Below, piece after piece: positions 18,555 to 28,930 of a stretch of DNA of 64,000 nt. Each line of letters opens with the position of its first letter. The stretch's first letter is position 1. A model generated the notes under the pieces. That model was not told the origin of the DNA. It saw only the letters and a list, made by a program, of their open reading frames with translations, and searched no databases. The translations under genes and the position numbers were made by a program. The DNA comes from Isochrysis galbana. Lineage: Eukaryota; Haptophyta; Isochrysidales; Isochrysidaceae. Location: NCBI GenBank assembly GCA_018136815.1, contig CM030939.1, positions 620,001 through 684,000 on the forward strand. Direction: 5' to 3'.

Positions 18555-20648
18555 ACTCGCAGCCTCCGCACCCTCACACACACAGCTCCACAACCGACAC
18601 AGCATCACTACCTCAACCATAGTCAGGCACACTCACCAGCACCCCAGCCACAGCCTGCAAGCCACACTCCCATACACTCCTTGCCACCCACACACATTTA
18701 CAAAGGAGAGCTAGAGCTCACATTGCATTTTGCGTGGCGATTGGAGTCCAACAGCCAACCAAAATCTCTTGGAGCTTGACTTGTTGCATTACATCTCTGC
18801 GCCCATTTTGCTACTCGATGCACATCATTGGAGTGAAGCTTCCTCTTCACTCTCCCCCAGTGTTGCTGCTCGTGCCGAGCCCGGCAAGCTTGTGGCAATT
18901 GCTCTACGGTAAGAGTGTCTATCATCACAACCGATTCTCGCGGCAATGACTGTAATCTCGGCAGCCCTTTGTGATGCCAAGGCGACGCGCGTCCAGAAAG
19001 ATCTCGTTGCGCAACGTGATGGATATCGAGGCTGCACTCGAAGACAGGCTGCACATCACTCACAGATGATGCAAATTTTCCGTCCAAAGACTGCGCACCC
19101 AAGTATGCATCAAATGTCGTTGTTGCTGTAACCGATAAACTTCCGTTTGTGTTCCAGACCCAGCTCCCATTGACAAGGCGTAGCTGAGCATTCCCGAGAA
19201 GTTTCGAGTCGTGATTGTACGGTGCCCATTCCTGAATCTCAGGGAAAGGGGCGAGATTGGGGAACGTTGCAGGACTTCGCAAGCAAAAGCAGTCTCCCGA
19301 ACAATTCAAGTACAACCCGCCAAGGTTGCGTTGCGAAAGGGATACATGGTATCCCAGCTCAATCTGCACCGTGGCGCAGACTGGCGTGAAGTCTTGAGAG
19401 GTTGACAGACGCAAACGCAACATGTCGCCAACGCGGGTGCTTGCCAAGCGTGGCTTGAATACCCCGCCGTGCCCAATGTCCACCACTTGCCAGCTGCCTT
19501 CTGGATGCATGTCTCGGATTGGCAAGCCGCTCGTGCCCACCTCCCAGCAGTTAACTTCCAGGGCCTCAAGACGGGACTGATCTGTACGATTCAAGCTCAT
19601 ACGACCTCTTGGTCGCCAGCAAGAAGTGCGTAGAGTTGAGGGTGCCGTTTGGATGTCCATTTTGAGCCCCATCACGAGTGAAGAGGTCCTTGATTCGACA
19701 CACATCTCCCTTAGCAACCGCCGAGCAACGTGCCGGGCAGCCATGGCGCCCATCAAATTGTGGCCACGTGGACCAGGGTGGACAACATCACGTCCGAAGC
19801 ACGCGAACATGGCTGGTATCAGGTGTGATCGTTGCACCTTTGTCCTGAGGAAGCGCACCACCTGTGAGACATAAATGATATCCGCTCCATAATCCTGTGC
19901 AGCTCTGAGAAGTAATGCAATATCTCCCGGTGATGTTCTCCCCAGCTGTATTTGCGTCTCCCAGACGACGAATGCTAACGCTGCAGCCGGTTTCACGCGG
20001 TGCAAGTGGCGTATCAGCGCCGGTAGCTCCCGAGCTGAGTCACCGAACAGATTTGGTCCAACATCGATCAAGATGACCCCGGGGTCCTGCGGTAGGCGAA
20101 GATTGGAGCAACGAGCGAAATAGCTGGCAGAGATGGCGCTCTTGGAGTACACGCTGACCTGGACCGGAATGAGCTTGGAGAGGGACTCGGCGAGCATACG
20201 ACCCCAACTGAGGCCCGGGTAGTGCGTCCCTCGGCACACATCCATGTCGCCAGCCGTGACGTTCCACGGGGATGCTGCGCCCCCTCCATCTGAGACACTG
20301 CCACCAAGAATGGCAACATGCAGGCTTCCTGCGGCTGCCTGCGCATGTGCACGCTCCCACGCCGCCGGGCACGTGTTCTCCAGTAAGCTTGCGTCGATAA
20401 TCGCGGGCGTGAGCAGCTCCGCCCACGGCACCGCCTGCCTCTCGGCAGCAATGGGCTGCAGATCGAGTTCGTGCTGTTTGAAGAAGACGGTGGGCGGCAC
20501 AACAGAGGGTCGCAGAGTCTGCCGGCCGGTGCGCTCAAAGAGTAGCCCTGCGTCCCACGCGATGGTCCCCTGCTCCACCCACGGCCACGAGGAGCATGGG
20601 CTCTGCGCCATGGCGAGGGCCACACCAGTGCTTGGAACGTGAGTTCCT
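18555..20648 (-). repeat. Right arm of the 2,094-bp inverted duplication
   Basis: Reverse complement of 5508-7601 with equal length and about 99% identity; outside the arm similarity stops abruptly (AGGAACTC on the gene's 5' side, GGCTGCGAGT on its 3' side). Confidence 0.9.
18698..20611 (-). CDS. SGNH/GDSL-type hydrolase, copy B
   Basis: The 637-residue product from the ATG at 20611 has the same motifs as copy A (GGSVSDGGG serine block, DVVHPGPRGHN block V, cysteine-containing C-terminal domain). I count six amino-acid differences: R for Q and Q for H near residues 30-50, M for V near 130, M for T near 315, and S for F plus D for G near 515. None touches the catalytic blocks, so both copies look intact. 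The high similarity argues for recent duplication or gene conversion. Confidence 0.75.
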   Translation of the reverse strand: MAQSPCSSWPWVEQGTIAWDAGLLFERTGRQTLRPSVVPPTVFFKQHELDLQPIAAERQAVPWAELLTPAIIDASLLENTCPAAWERAHAQAAAGSLHVAILGGSVSDGGGAASPWNVTAGDMDVCRGTHYPGLSWGRMLAESLSKLIPVQVSVYSKSAISASYFARCSNLRLPQDPGVILIDVGPNLFGDSARELPALIRHLHRVKPAAALAFVVWETQIQLGRTSPGDIALLLRAAQDYGADIIYVSQVVRFLRTKVQRSHLIPAMFACFGRDVVHPGPRGHNLMGAMAARHVARRLLREMCVESRTSSLVMGLKMDIQTAPSTLRTSCWRPRGRMSLNRTDQSRLEALEVNCWEVGTSGLPIRDMHPEGSWQVVDIGHGGVFKPRLASTRVGDMLRLRLSTSQDFTPVCATVQIELGYHVSLSQRNLGGLYLNCSGDCFCLRSPATFPNLAPFPEIQEWAPYNHDSKLLGNAQLRLVNGSWVWNTNGSLSVTATTTFDAYLGAQSLDGKFASSVSDVQPVFECSLDIHHVAQRDLSGRASPWHHKGLPRLQSLPRESVVMIDTLTVEQLPQACRARHEQQHWGRVKRKLHSNDVHRVAKWAQRCNATSQAPRDFGWLLDSNRHAKCNVSSSSPL

Positions 20649-21366
20649 CTGGGGGTTTGGAAGGGCCCAACGGGGAGCCGCCGCGACACTGAGCAGAGAG
20701 GGTCCCCTCTCTCTAGAGTACTCTACAAGCTTGTTTCGCCAGTTCGCACCCGCTCTATTCTAGCTTCTATCACGGATGGGTGTAATTGCCTTAGGATAAT
20801 CTTAAATCTTCCTCAGGCACACGCACAGCCTAACAATGGGTGGGTTGGGTAGGGAGAGCGAAAGCCGAGAGAGAAGTCTAGAGCTCTGACGCGGTGTGAA
20901 CGGGGGTTACTATTAAACCTCACATTCGCACCCGCTCTATTCTAGCTTCTATCACGGATGGGTGTAATTGCCATCCGAACCCCTCGTCGTGTACGACGGA
21001 ATGAGAGAGAGAGAGAGAGACTGGAGCTCGCTTATGCGTCCTCGACGGAATAAGCGTGATCCAGGAGCCAACCGAAGAGGGCGTGAGCTGCCATCGACGG
21101 GCCTATCGTTGGGTCGATGTAATGCTTCTCCCGTGTAGACCGTAGACGTGCCCGGGGACCAGCCTCCTAACCAATCCGCTCTGGCACGCGGCACTTTGAT
21201 AGCCTCCACAGCCGATGACGCGCCCAATCGAAGCGAGTGCCCGAGGTACGCGAAGCCCGCCGGGACTACTATATCATACCTTGCTAACGTCCGGGCTACC
21301 CACTTGGACCCATGTGTGAAGTGGCCGGGGGTGTCTGTCGAACATGCGATGACTACTGGCTACTGG
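20649..21366. other. Intergenic, with a 48-bp direct repeat
   Basis: No gene is seen. A perfect 48-bp repeat beginning TTCGCACCCGCTCTATTC lies at 20743-20790 and 20925-20972. A (GA)n run is at 21003-21021. Confidence 0.6.
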
Positions 21367-21373
21367 CTCATAG
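21367..21373. repeat. 7-bp target duplication, left
   Basis: CTCATAG directly precedes the TIR and is repeated at 23595-23601. Confidence 0.7.
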
Positions 21374-21589
21374 TAGGGCGGTCAAACATGGTTTTTTTAT
21401 TAGGGGTGAAAAAATGACCATCTCACGGTTAAGGAAATGTCAGGATTTTTTTTGGTAGAAAGTTCCCAATACACCCAACTAACACATATCCGGGCCCCAT
21501 TGGGACCCAGACCTCCCCCTTGGGCCCCCACAACAAAACGTAAGCAAATAGACGAAAGACGCTAAAGTCGGAAAGGGCTTAAAGAGCTC

Positions 21590-21996
21590 AACTTCAAATC
21601 GAGACCGGGCGCGGTGCATGCCCGTTTTCGACGATCCACCTGGATGGGGGGCCCCGCCAGACACCAAATACACCGGGGCCACCCGCACAGTCACCCCAAT
21701 CGGGCGGGACGCGCGCCGAAACCTCGTCGAAATCAGCCAACCGCTGAGCGTCCAACGTCTCCGAGTGAGGCCCGGAGAGCCCAACTTCAAATCGAGACCG
21801 GGCGCGGTGCATGCCCGTTTTCGACGATCCACCTGGATGGGGGGCCCCGCCAGACACCAAATACACCGGGGCCACCCGCACAGTCACGCCAATCGGGCGG
21901 GACGCGCGCCGAAACCTCGTCGAAATCAGCCAACAAACGCTGAGCGTCCAACGTCTCCGAGTGAGGCCCGGAGAGCCCAACTTCAAATCGAGACGG
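21590..21996. repeat. Tandem repeat, two ~193-196-bp units plus a partial third
   Basis: Each unit starts AACTTCAAATCGAGAC; starts are at 21590, 21783 and (partial) 21979. The units differ by a few bases (for example ACGCCAATC versus ACCCCAATC). The same sequence occurs once, inverted and more diverged, at 26119-26270. Confidence 0.85.
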
Positions 21997-22069
21997 GGTG
22001 GTCGGACTGTCGGCAGCCCGACACGGCGCTGCATCGGGCGGGAATCAAATGCCGAATGTAGCTTAGATA

Positions 22070-22088
22070 TAAAGGAACCGATCCCCCC
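22070..22088. repeat. Target-site duplication (19 bp), left
   Basis: TAAAGGAACCGATCCCCCC, repeated exactly at 23366-23384. Confidence 0.85.
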
Positions 22089-23365
22089 AAAAAACTATTG
22101 TTATAGTTTGAACTATGGAGCGTGCCGCGACCGCTCCCGAGCCCCAGGCGACCCTCGCCACCGCGCCCCACCTGGGACGCCCCATGCCGCCCGAGGCGGC
22201 TCGTCAGAAAGCCCTCTCAGAGCCCATCCAACCCATCCAAACCACACCCGCGCAGGCGCGCGGGGTGGCGAGCACTGGCACCGAACAGGTTGCTACCATG
22301 GCTCTGCGTAGCATGCAGGGGGTCTTTGAGACCCCCTCCAACAGTGGGAAACCCTCCCACCCCAAGAGCACCTCATGTGGGAGGGCAGCTCTGCTGCCCT
22401 CCTCATGGTGGAAACCTCTACCATCAGTGCACCCATCATGGGAGGTCCTGGGCGAATCGGTCGACCACGGCCGCATCCAGGAAGAATATGTAGCTGCGCC
22501 CGCCACAGATCGCCAGCAGGTCTTCGACGTTGCCGTAGAGCTTGCCCGCTCTCTCCGGATGTGCCTTCTCCTTGTACGCGAGCCACTGCGCAAAGTTCTC
22601 GCCAATCGCGTAGCCCTTTGAGCTGAAGAGCGCGACGTACTTGGAGACCTCGTAGGTAAGTGCGCAGGCCCTGAACTTCTGGCAGCGCTCGCCAGCGCTC
22701 GCCAGCGTCCCAGGGGCCGGCCTCATGGAGGTCGGGCCGTGTCGAATTATCGTATGCCTGCGGGGCGACGGGCGGGGATATGTCACTACTAGACTGTGCG
22801 ACCCTCGAGATCGAGCGTGCGACCCACCAGGGCCCTCCCATGTCCCTCGCCAGACGCCTGAGCTTGGGCTCCTCACCAGCTGGCAGCCATTGCGACGCCG
22901 ACAGCCGGCGATCGGCCGACGCGGAACCTCCGCGTTTGTTATGGGGATTCGCCCGACATTCACTGCTTTGATTCTCCCACGCGCGCGACCCTCCCATTCT
23001 CCCAAAATAGACTTCCATGGGCCGGACAAGGCGGGGGAGTCACTCACCGACGCCATGGATTTTCGTGGGGTAGAGGGGGTTCGCGGGGGGGGGAGGGGGT
23101 ATGGGGGGGCAGGTAAGGGGGGTCTCTGGGGAATCCTTGGACACCCAGGAGGGGTGGAAAATAGTGGTTAAAAAGCGTGAGTGACCGGGCTACTGAGTGT
23201 GGAGGGAGGGGCGCTCTGGCTAGCGCAGGTAGAAAGCTAGTGAGGAGCTGGGTGGCATAAGGGGGGAAGGGTGCTTGCGCTTGCCGCGGCAGGGTGTCCT
23301 GTCTTGAGTGAGCGCTAGTCCCGTTCCTTTGCCGCGCCGCGACCCATAAAAATTTGTTAAAAATT
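22089..23365 (+). mobile_element. LINE-derived retroelement carrying a foreign internal segment
   Basis: A 1,277-bp insertion with 19-bp target duplications. The 5' ~350 bp (AAAAAACTATTGTTATAG, ATG at 22115, MERAATAPEPQ) and the 3' ~175 bp (23190-23365) match the insertion at 15831-16970. The middle (about 22441-23187) is absent from that copy. On the minus strand this middle has a protein-like frame, and it ends with the TAGCCCGGTCACTCAC motif seen elsewhere. The simplest reading is that sequence was captured between the LINE ends before or during retrotransposition. Confidence 0.75.
22441..22720 (-). other. Unassigned coding fragment inside the LINE derivative
   Basis: The minus strand encodes a run containing LTYEVSKYVALFSSKGYAIG, AQWLAYKEKAHPERAGKLYG and VEDLLAICGGRSYIFFLDAA. 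It reads like a genuine protein segment (mixed hydrophobic and charged, no repeats) but I do not recognise the family. The orientation is opposite to the LINE derivative that holds it, and both ends are cut. Confidence 0.35.
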
Positions 23366-23384
23366 TAAAGGAACCGATCCCCCC
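23366..23384. repeat. Target-site duplication (19 bp), right
   Basis: Second exact copy of TAAAGGAACCGATCCCCCC. Confidence 0.85.
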
Positions 23385-23594
23385 GCGGGCGCGACCGCCA
23401 ATTCTTTACGAGTAGAGCGTGAGCGCGCGTGACGGAGGGGGAGAGAGGGGGGGCGAATCGCACCATTTCTTGGCGAAGATTTTCGTAGCGTCAGGTAGCC
23501 CCCCCGGGAGGTTTTTTATTGGGCATCGCGCCACGGTCAAAAAATGCAGCCCAACCCTTATTAGTCGTTAAAAAGCCCCTGTTTGACCGCCCTA

Positions 23595-23601
23595 CTCATA
23601 G
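23595..23601. repeat. 7-bp target duplication, right
   Basis: Second copy of CTCATAG, directly after the right TIR. Confidence 0.7.
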
Positions 23602-25072
23602 GCAGAGGGCCGTTCGATCGAGCCGGCAGCTGACGCGGCCTTAGAAGGGTCGTTGATTGTGGCTGGCGGGAACATATCTGAGAGGTCGAAGTAAGAATCA
23701 GACTTGGGGAGGGCTGCCATCGGGCGCTATGAGCGATGAGGCAGACTGAGGGCCGAAGGACAGCGACGCGTGGCGTCGAAGGGCCGAGGAGAGGCTATCT
23801 AGCGAGCTAGTGGAAGAGGAGGAATGGGAATGAGAGCTTCTTAGTCCCGAGGTAGACACGGGAGACTACGACGGCTGACCCATACAAGAAGCTCCACAAC
23901 TGAGGGCACAGAACCACAAAACTTAACCAAACAGGGCGAAAACTAACCACACCTGGACGGACGGCTGAGCGTCGGCACCAGGGCAACCTAGCATCGCACA
24001 GACATGCGACAGAGAGAAGGCCGACGCCACGAGGGCGGACCTCGCTGGGGAGATAAGACAGATACACGAGGGGAATACGGAAGACGGTCGTGGAACATTT
24101 GATGCGAATGTTAATAAATAGCAAGGGTGGTCTGGGCGCGCACTTCTTTACCGTGATCGGCCCGTTACTTCTCTGCAACGCGGCTCGGCCCGCGGCGCTG
24201 GCGCCATGGGCGCCTGGCTGAGGCGAGGGCGGCTGCAGGGTGGGAGCCAGGGCACTTGGCCGTGCGTTGACCAGAGGGGGCTTATACATTGGACGGTGTG
24301 CCCGCCTCATAGGCTCGGACAGTGTGAGAGGTAGCGCGAGCCGCACGATGAGGCTGGGAAGCGGCGGGCGTGAGCGGACATCGAGAGTGGAGTGCCGGCC
24401 AGCGGTATGAAGGAGCGAGGATCGGTTTGGGCGGCGAATCTGGAAACTGGCCGCCAATATTTCGTCGGTTGCCGGCGCGGAGGTCGCGTGCGTCGCGTGC
24501 GCGTGTCGTGTGCCGAGGAGAGTGTCTGTGCATGTGTGTGTGTGTGTGTGTGTGTGCCGTGTGAGGGTCCGGTGTGCGTGCGACTGCATGGTGCCACATG
24601 CATTGGCTGCACGTCTGAGTGAGAGGGTGCGGTGGAGCTGCATGACCGACGGATGGTGCACTCTGATCGGCTGAGAGCGCGGGCATGCGGATCGTTTGCG
24701 TGCGGATCGTCCTTTCTTTGTGCTATGTGCGGTATGTCGTCGTATGCTGTGCGTGTGCGTATGCCATAGTCCATAGTATGCGTATGTGTGCGCGTGTATA
24801 TGGTGTGGGGGTGGGGTGGGGGCAGCTATGTGAATCAACATTTTGGAACCTTTGTGCAGTTGCTGCAGAGATGTCCTGTGTGCGCAGAAGTGAACTCGCA
24901 GCAATTGTCATGTCATGCACCTTGGTATGATATATATGATATATGCGTGCTATTAATATAAATGAACTGCTACAGTACTGCCACGACTTTAACCACTGGC
25001 TGGGAGTGGCCCGACAATTGGGCTTGCGGAATTGTTACAAAACCAAAGAGAGCACACACACATCTCCAACAA
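23602..25072. other. No recognisable gene; TG-rich tract
   Basis: A long minus-strand open frame (23807-24904) exists but is His/Thr/Arg/Pro-rich, runs through the (TG)n tract at 24530-24557 and matches nothing I know; I treat it as chance. AT-rich sequence follows at 24925-24965. Confidence 0.4.
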
Positions 25073-25321
25073 TCACGCTTGTGCAATAAACTTTCCTGCG
25101 AAGTCCGCCGCATTGCGGTGCGCTTTGAACTGTTTCACCATCTGCTCGATGCACGCATGCTCATTGTCGCACCCCTCCCGATATGCCCGCCGGTAAGCAC
25201 GCGCCTTGCGCGCGAATTTGCGTGACGTGGAAAGCTTCAGCACATCTCGCCCCATGCTCTTCAAAATCATCTCGTGGAAATCCTTTTCGTACCGGTTGTT
25301 CTGACGATAGGTTTGCTTCAT
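25073..25321 (-). pseudogene. Transposase-like coding fragment (Tc1/mariner or related DDE type suspected)
   Basis: An 82-residue frame, basic and helical (NRYEKDFHEMILKSMGRDVL, then SRKFARKARAYRRAYREG and MVKQFKAHRNAADFAGKF). The pattern resembles C-terminal parts of DDE transposases seen in protist genomes, but no catalytic residue is present and the assignment is weak. It is cut just upstream of its first codons by the LINE end at 25331. Confidence 0.3.
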
Positions 25322-25330
25322 CTTGCCCCT

Positions 25331-25745
25331 AAACTATTGTTATAGTTTTAGCGATGGAGCGCGCGCCGCCCGCTCCCACCTCCCAGCCCCCTGCCGCCAC
25401 GACGCCCCAACGGGGCCGCCCCAAGCCGCCGGAGCCCAAGCGCGCTCAAGCCTCAGCCCCGCCTGATCAAGACGTCGAGATGGCGCCACCTCCCTCGCCC
25501 CCCAAGCAGCCACGCAGCCAGGGAGCAGGCAAGGTCCTGTTCCCTGCTGCAGACCAAAGCCAGGGCAATGCCCTGCCACCCGCCTCCCTCGCTTCGCCAC
25601 CCAACCAAGGACTCCCCATGGGGGCTGGCAGCACTGCTGCCACCCCCATGGTGGCAACTCCTACCATCAGTGCTCTTCCCTGCGGCGGGGGCCCATGGCG
25701 CGCGCCTGCGGCCCAGTTGGGCACTCCGGCCCGTTCGGCCGGGTG
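25331..25745 (+). mobile_element. 5' end of a MERAP-type LINE copy
   Basis: Starts AAACTATTGTTATAGTTT with the ATG at 25354 (MERAPPAPTSQPPAATTPQR), nearly identical to the 5' ends at 11568 (minus) and 44990. The open frame stays proline/alanine-rich for 130 codons and stops; no endonuclease or reverse transcriptase follows, so it is truncated or internally deleted. Confidence 0.7.
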
Positions 25746-26118
25746 ACGTAAGCGTAGTCGACGAAGTTCGGTAATTTTCGAGATTTTCGCCGCATAACCC
25801 CCAATTTTTTTCGCTGATCCATCTCACCGGAATCGTTAGGGCTTGCTTAGCCTTTCAATCTCCCATTGTAGCTCGTGCCATCCGCACCCCCATAGTGAGT
25901 GACCAGGCTATCTGTGAGTGGGCCAAGATCCTGCCACAGCGCCTCACAGCGCATCTGGCGGGAACCCACCACCCAGAGCAGAAATCATCTTCTGCCGCTG
26001 GGTGGTGGGCTTGGCAGGCGGTATTGGACATCAGCCCATACTGCAAATGACGCGCGACGGCGAAGCGAAAGCGCTCCATGCATGCGGAGCTCGCGCAGCG
26101 AAGGCCCAAACCAGGGTC
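25746..26118. other. Intergenic
   Basis: No gene seen. Holds a variant of the TAGCCCGGTCACTCAC motif (minus strand, about 25888-25903, one base different). Confidence 0.35.
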
Positions 26119-26478
26119 TTGGCGCAGATGGCTGATTTCGACGAGGTTTCGGGGCGCGGCCTGTCAGATTGGCGTGACCATCCGGGTGGGACCTGCGTAT
26201 TTGGTATGTGGTGGGGTCCCCAATCCGGATGGATCGTCGAAAACGGGCACGCAGCGCGCCGTTGAACTTTTCAAGCTTTTGCGATTTTAGCGTCTTCTGT
26301 CTTTTTTTGATTACGTTTTGTTGTGGGGGCCCAAGGGGGGTCCGGGTCCTAATGGACCTCGGATATATGCTAGTTGGGTGTATTGGGAACTTTCTACCGT
26401 GAAAAATCCTCAAATTTCCTCAATTCTGCGACGGTCATTTTTCCACCCCTTATAAAAAAACACTGTTTGACCGCCCTA
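26119..26478. mobile_element. Terminal fragment of the hAT-like element, inverted
   Basis: Diverged reverse complement of 21374-21730, ending in the TIR GTTTGACCGCCCTA at 26465-26478. The inner end is cut, so only one terminus is present. Confidence 0.65.
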
Positions 26479-27579
26479 CATTTGAATGGATCCGAATCGT
26501 GCTAGTTGAGGCCGGCGAGGAAGAGCCACGAGGAGCGGGAGCGGGAGAAGGTGGTGGTGGCGAGGCAAGGAGGAAAGGGAGGGGCTGGATCGTTGGGGCG
26601 GGTGTCAGGTGTGTGTGTACTGGAAGTGACACTTCTGCCCTTTGGGGACGGCAGATGACGGGGTTCCAGCCGTGCAACCCCGAAAGTGGCCTTTGGTGGG
26701 CACTTGCATCCTTCATTGTGGTTTGTGGCTCCAACGCGCCAAAATCTACTAAAAAAAAACTCCCTGGCCACCGCGAAAAAAACACCGCATTGTCTTCGCT
26801 CGTACTCGCCACCATGAAACAATTGCAATTGGCTTCTGAAACTTTGCAAAAGCTCTTATGATAGCATTAGACACCTCTCCATGCATTCACATCGACTTTG
26901 GGTTGCAATTGTGAAAAGTCGATTTTTCCCGTCCCCACCTCCACCTCTAGAGAGAGAGAGAGAGTGAGGGAGTGAGTGAGAGAGAGAGAGTGAGAGAGAG
27001 AAGCAGAGGCTTTCTCTCTTGGGGAAGGAGGCGGTTCTCACAAGAGTGGTGTCTGACTCAGCATTTGGGTGTCGATGTCTGTGGCTCACCAAGACTGCAC
27101 CAAGCAGAGCTCCTTTTTTACAGTGTACTTAAGCGAGCCGGATGCTTGCTACCTTCTTGGTTAGTCTTCATAGAGAGAGAATTGTATCCGCAGATGCGAC
27201 ATCCTTTCTGCTACCACTATGGTGCCACTCTGCACTCTGTTACCGCACTGCACGCGAATCACATGTTACGCGGGTGGGGAGGCCTCGGGTGCCACTTTAA
27301 TTACACCAGGTAGCCCAACCACTCCCTGGGCTTCTCCCCACGGATCACTGAACTCCCATGCCCCATGCATGAAGCAGAGGCCTATAGAGGCGCGCAGGTG
27401 CTGACAGAAAGACAGGAGGTCCAACGGCCACCCGCCGGCTCGCGCCATTGAGCAAGCCAGGGGAAAGGCGCTTCTTCGCGCCTACGAAGCGGTGGGAGAG
27501 AGGGAGGGTGTGTGTGCCATGGCTCATTCGAAGTTGTGAAGAGCCACCTGCCCTGTTCACACAAACATGTATGGCGAGG
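26479..27579. other. No recognisable gene; GA-rich tract
   Basis: Only short frames. A (GA)n-rich stretch lies at 26950-27002. Confidence 0.35.
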
Positions 27580-28841
27580 TTAATCTCTGATGCCTGACTT
27601 GACATCGGTGACGCTTTCGAGCCGTGTCGAACAGCTGTGGTTGCCGATAATCGCCAAGAGTTCCATCACAGAGGCAATTGGAGATCGACGTTGTGCCACA
27701 ACTTTAGCTCGCTGTTGAAGACATTGGCGCAGGCGATAGGACTTGATCAAAGCAAGAGCCATAGTGAGCTGGTGCGGGCGAGTGACGTTCAGCATTTCAA
27801 GGGGTAACCCTCGTGTTGCGCCACATCGACATACGCTGGCATCGGATAGCCTAGGACAGGCACCCCGTTCGCCATCCAAAACAAGAAGCGTGTCGGAGGG
27901 CGATTCAATGTCGCAAAATGGCTCGCATCTGAACGGTCGGGGGGCCAGACTATTGCAACATCGGTCGCCTCGCGTATCCTGTGGGCTGCTGCTGTCGTGT
28001 AGAAGACATCTTGCCCAGTTACAATGCTCAGGTTGCGCCGTGTGTCCTGCGACAACGCAGCTTCCGCCTGGACGACGTCGGATGAAGTGGCCTGCCATGG
28101 GAATTGCTCACAACGGCTGATCAGCTGGGGTGCTGAGAGGTCCGTAAAGGCTGAGGCGACGCCCCTAAAGAGAACAACGCTATCGTTGCAATGAATGAGG
28201 CTCGTACTAGCCGAGGGCGAGTGCACGATCTGAAATGCCAAACCAGCTGCGCGTGCTGCGCAGCTTATCTCGTGCAGCTTCCCTCTTGGGGGCACATTGT
28301 TGCGGTCACCGTAGACGAAACCGAGCATCCGCGGCGTCTGACGCAGTGGCGGAGGCGGGATCGGCGTGCCGATGTGGCCATGAGGATGAGGAAGCAAGTC
28401 CGCCCTAACTCCTAGCCGTTGCAGCAAGTCGCGGTGGAGCTCTGTCTGCACCAGCACTCTCGAGAGTGGCCGCATCTGCCTCACAATGCTTGGTACGAAG
28501 CACCTCCAGTTGTCGATACAGTCGAGGATGACACTCCTGGTGTAGCGATAGCACGTGTGCATCGACTCGTTCGAGAAGAATTTGACCAGCACACACGCGC
28601 CAATCCTCTCTCTCCGGTTGCGGAGGAAAGCGTCGAGTGCACTCGGCGGTCCGCGGTGGACGGTTGCTGTTACGCGAGAAGCGTTGTGCATGTACAGCGC
28701 CTCGAGAATGCTTGCGGGCAAGTGACCGCGCATCACTGTCGAGCCCATCGAAGCCGACGCCACGAATACGATCAAAGAACCGTCGAGACACGGAGGAGAG
28801 AGCGAGCCTGCCACCACTCCCCCCCCAGTGCACGTACCGAC
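27580..28841 (-). pseudogene. Glycosyltransferase-like (GT-B type) protein, frameshifted and 5'-truncated
   Basis: The minus strand encodes LIVFVASASMGSTVMRGHLP (a Rossmann-type first strand), ACVLVKFFS, ILDCIDNW, then near the end RFLFWMANGVPVLGYPMPAY, which has the look of the donor-binding end of GT-B glycosyltransferases. In this frame it stops at about 27789, but the next frame continues naturally with PLEMLNVTRPHQLTMALALI and KSYRLRQCLQQRAKVVAQRR to a stop at 27580. One base change near 27797-27803 (the CCCC run) would explain it. The 5' side is cut by the repeat at 28816-28930, so the real start is missing; the ATG at 28748 is internal to the fold. Substrate unknown. Confidence 0.5.
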
Positions 28842-28930
28842 CCCGCGCACCCCAGCGCGTCCTCTCCTCGAGGCCACGCTGGGGGGGCAAACCCTTTCAG
28901 GTAAAAACAACGCAGGGGGTGGGGGGACAT
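28816..28930 (-). repeat. Dispersed repeat shared with 1128-1225
   Basis: The reverse complement of this stretch matches 1128-1225, which lies inside the TTA-tailed insertion, including CTCGAGGAGAGGACGCGCTG. It abuts the 5' end of the glycosyltransferase-like gene. Confidence 0.7.

Larger units (their letters stand above)
21374..23594. mobile_element. hAT-like non-autonomous DNA transposon, interrupted by a LINE derivative
   Basis: The ends are the inverted repeats TAGGGCGGTCAAAC (21374-21387) and its reverse complement (23581-23594), flanked by CTCATAG on both sides. hAT elements usually begin with TAGNG or CAGNG and make 8-bp duplications; here 7 bp match, so the superfamily is suspected, not proven. 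Without the 1,277-bp LINE derivative and its duplicated site the element would be about 925 bp. It carries no transposase. A tandem duplication of ~193 bp lies inside (21590-21978). A terminal piece of the same family is at 26119-26478 and a lone TIR at 44973-44986. Confidence 0.7.

Noticed and set aside
23807-24904. A 365-codon minus-strand open frame
   Set aside because: His/Thr/Arg/Pro-rich, crosses a TG tract, no recognisable motif; expected by chance in this composition.
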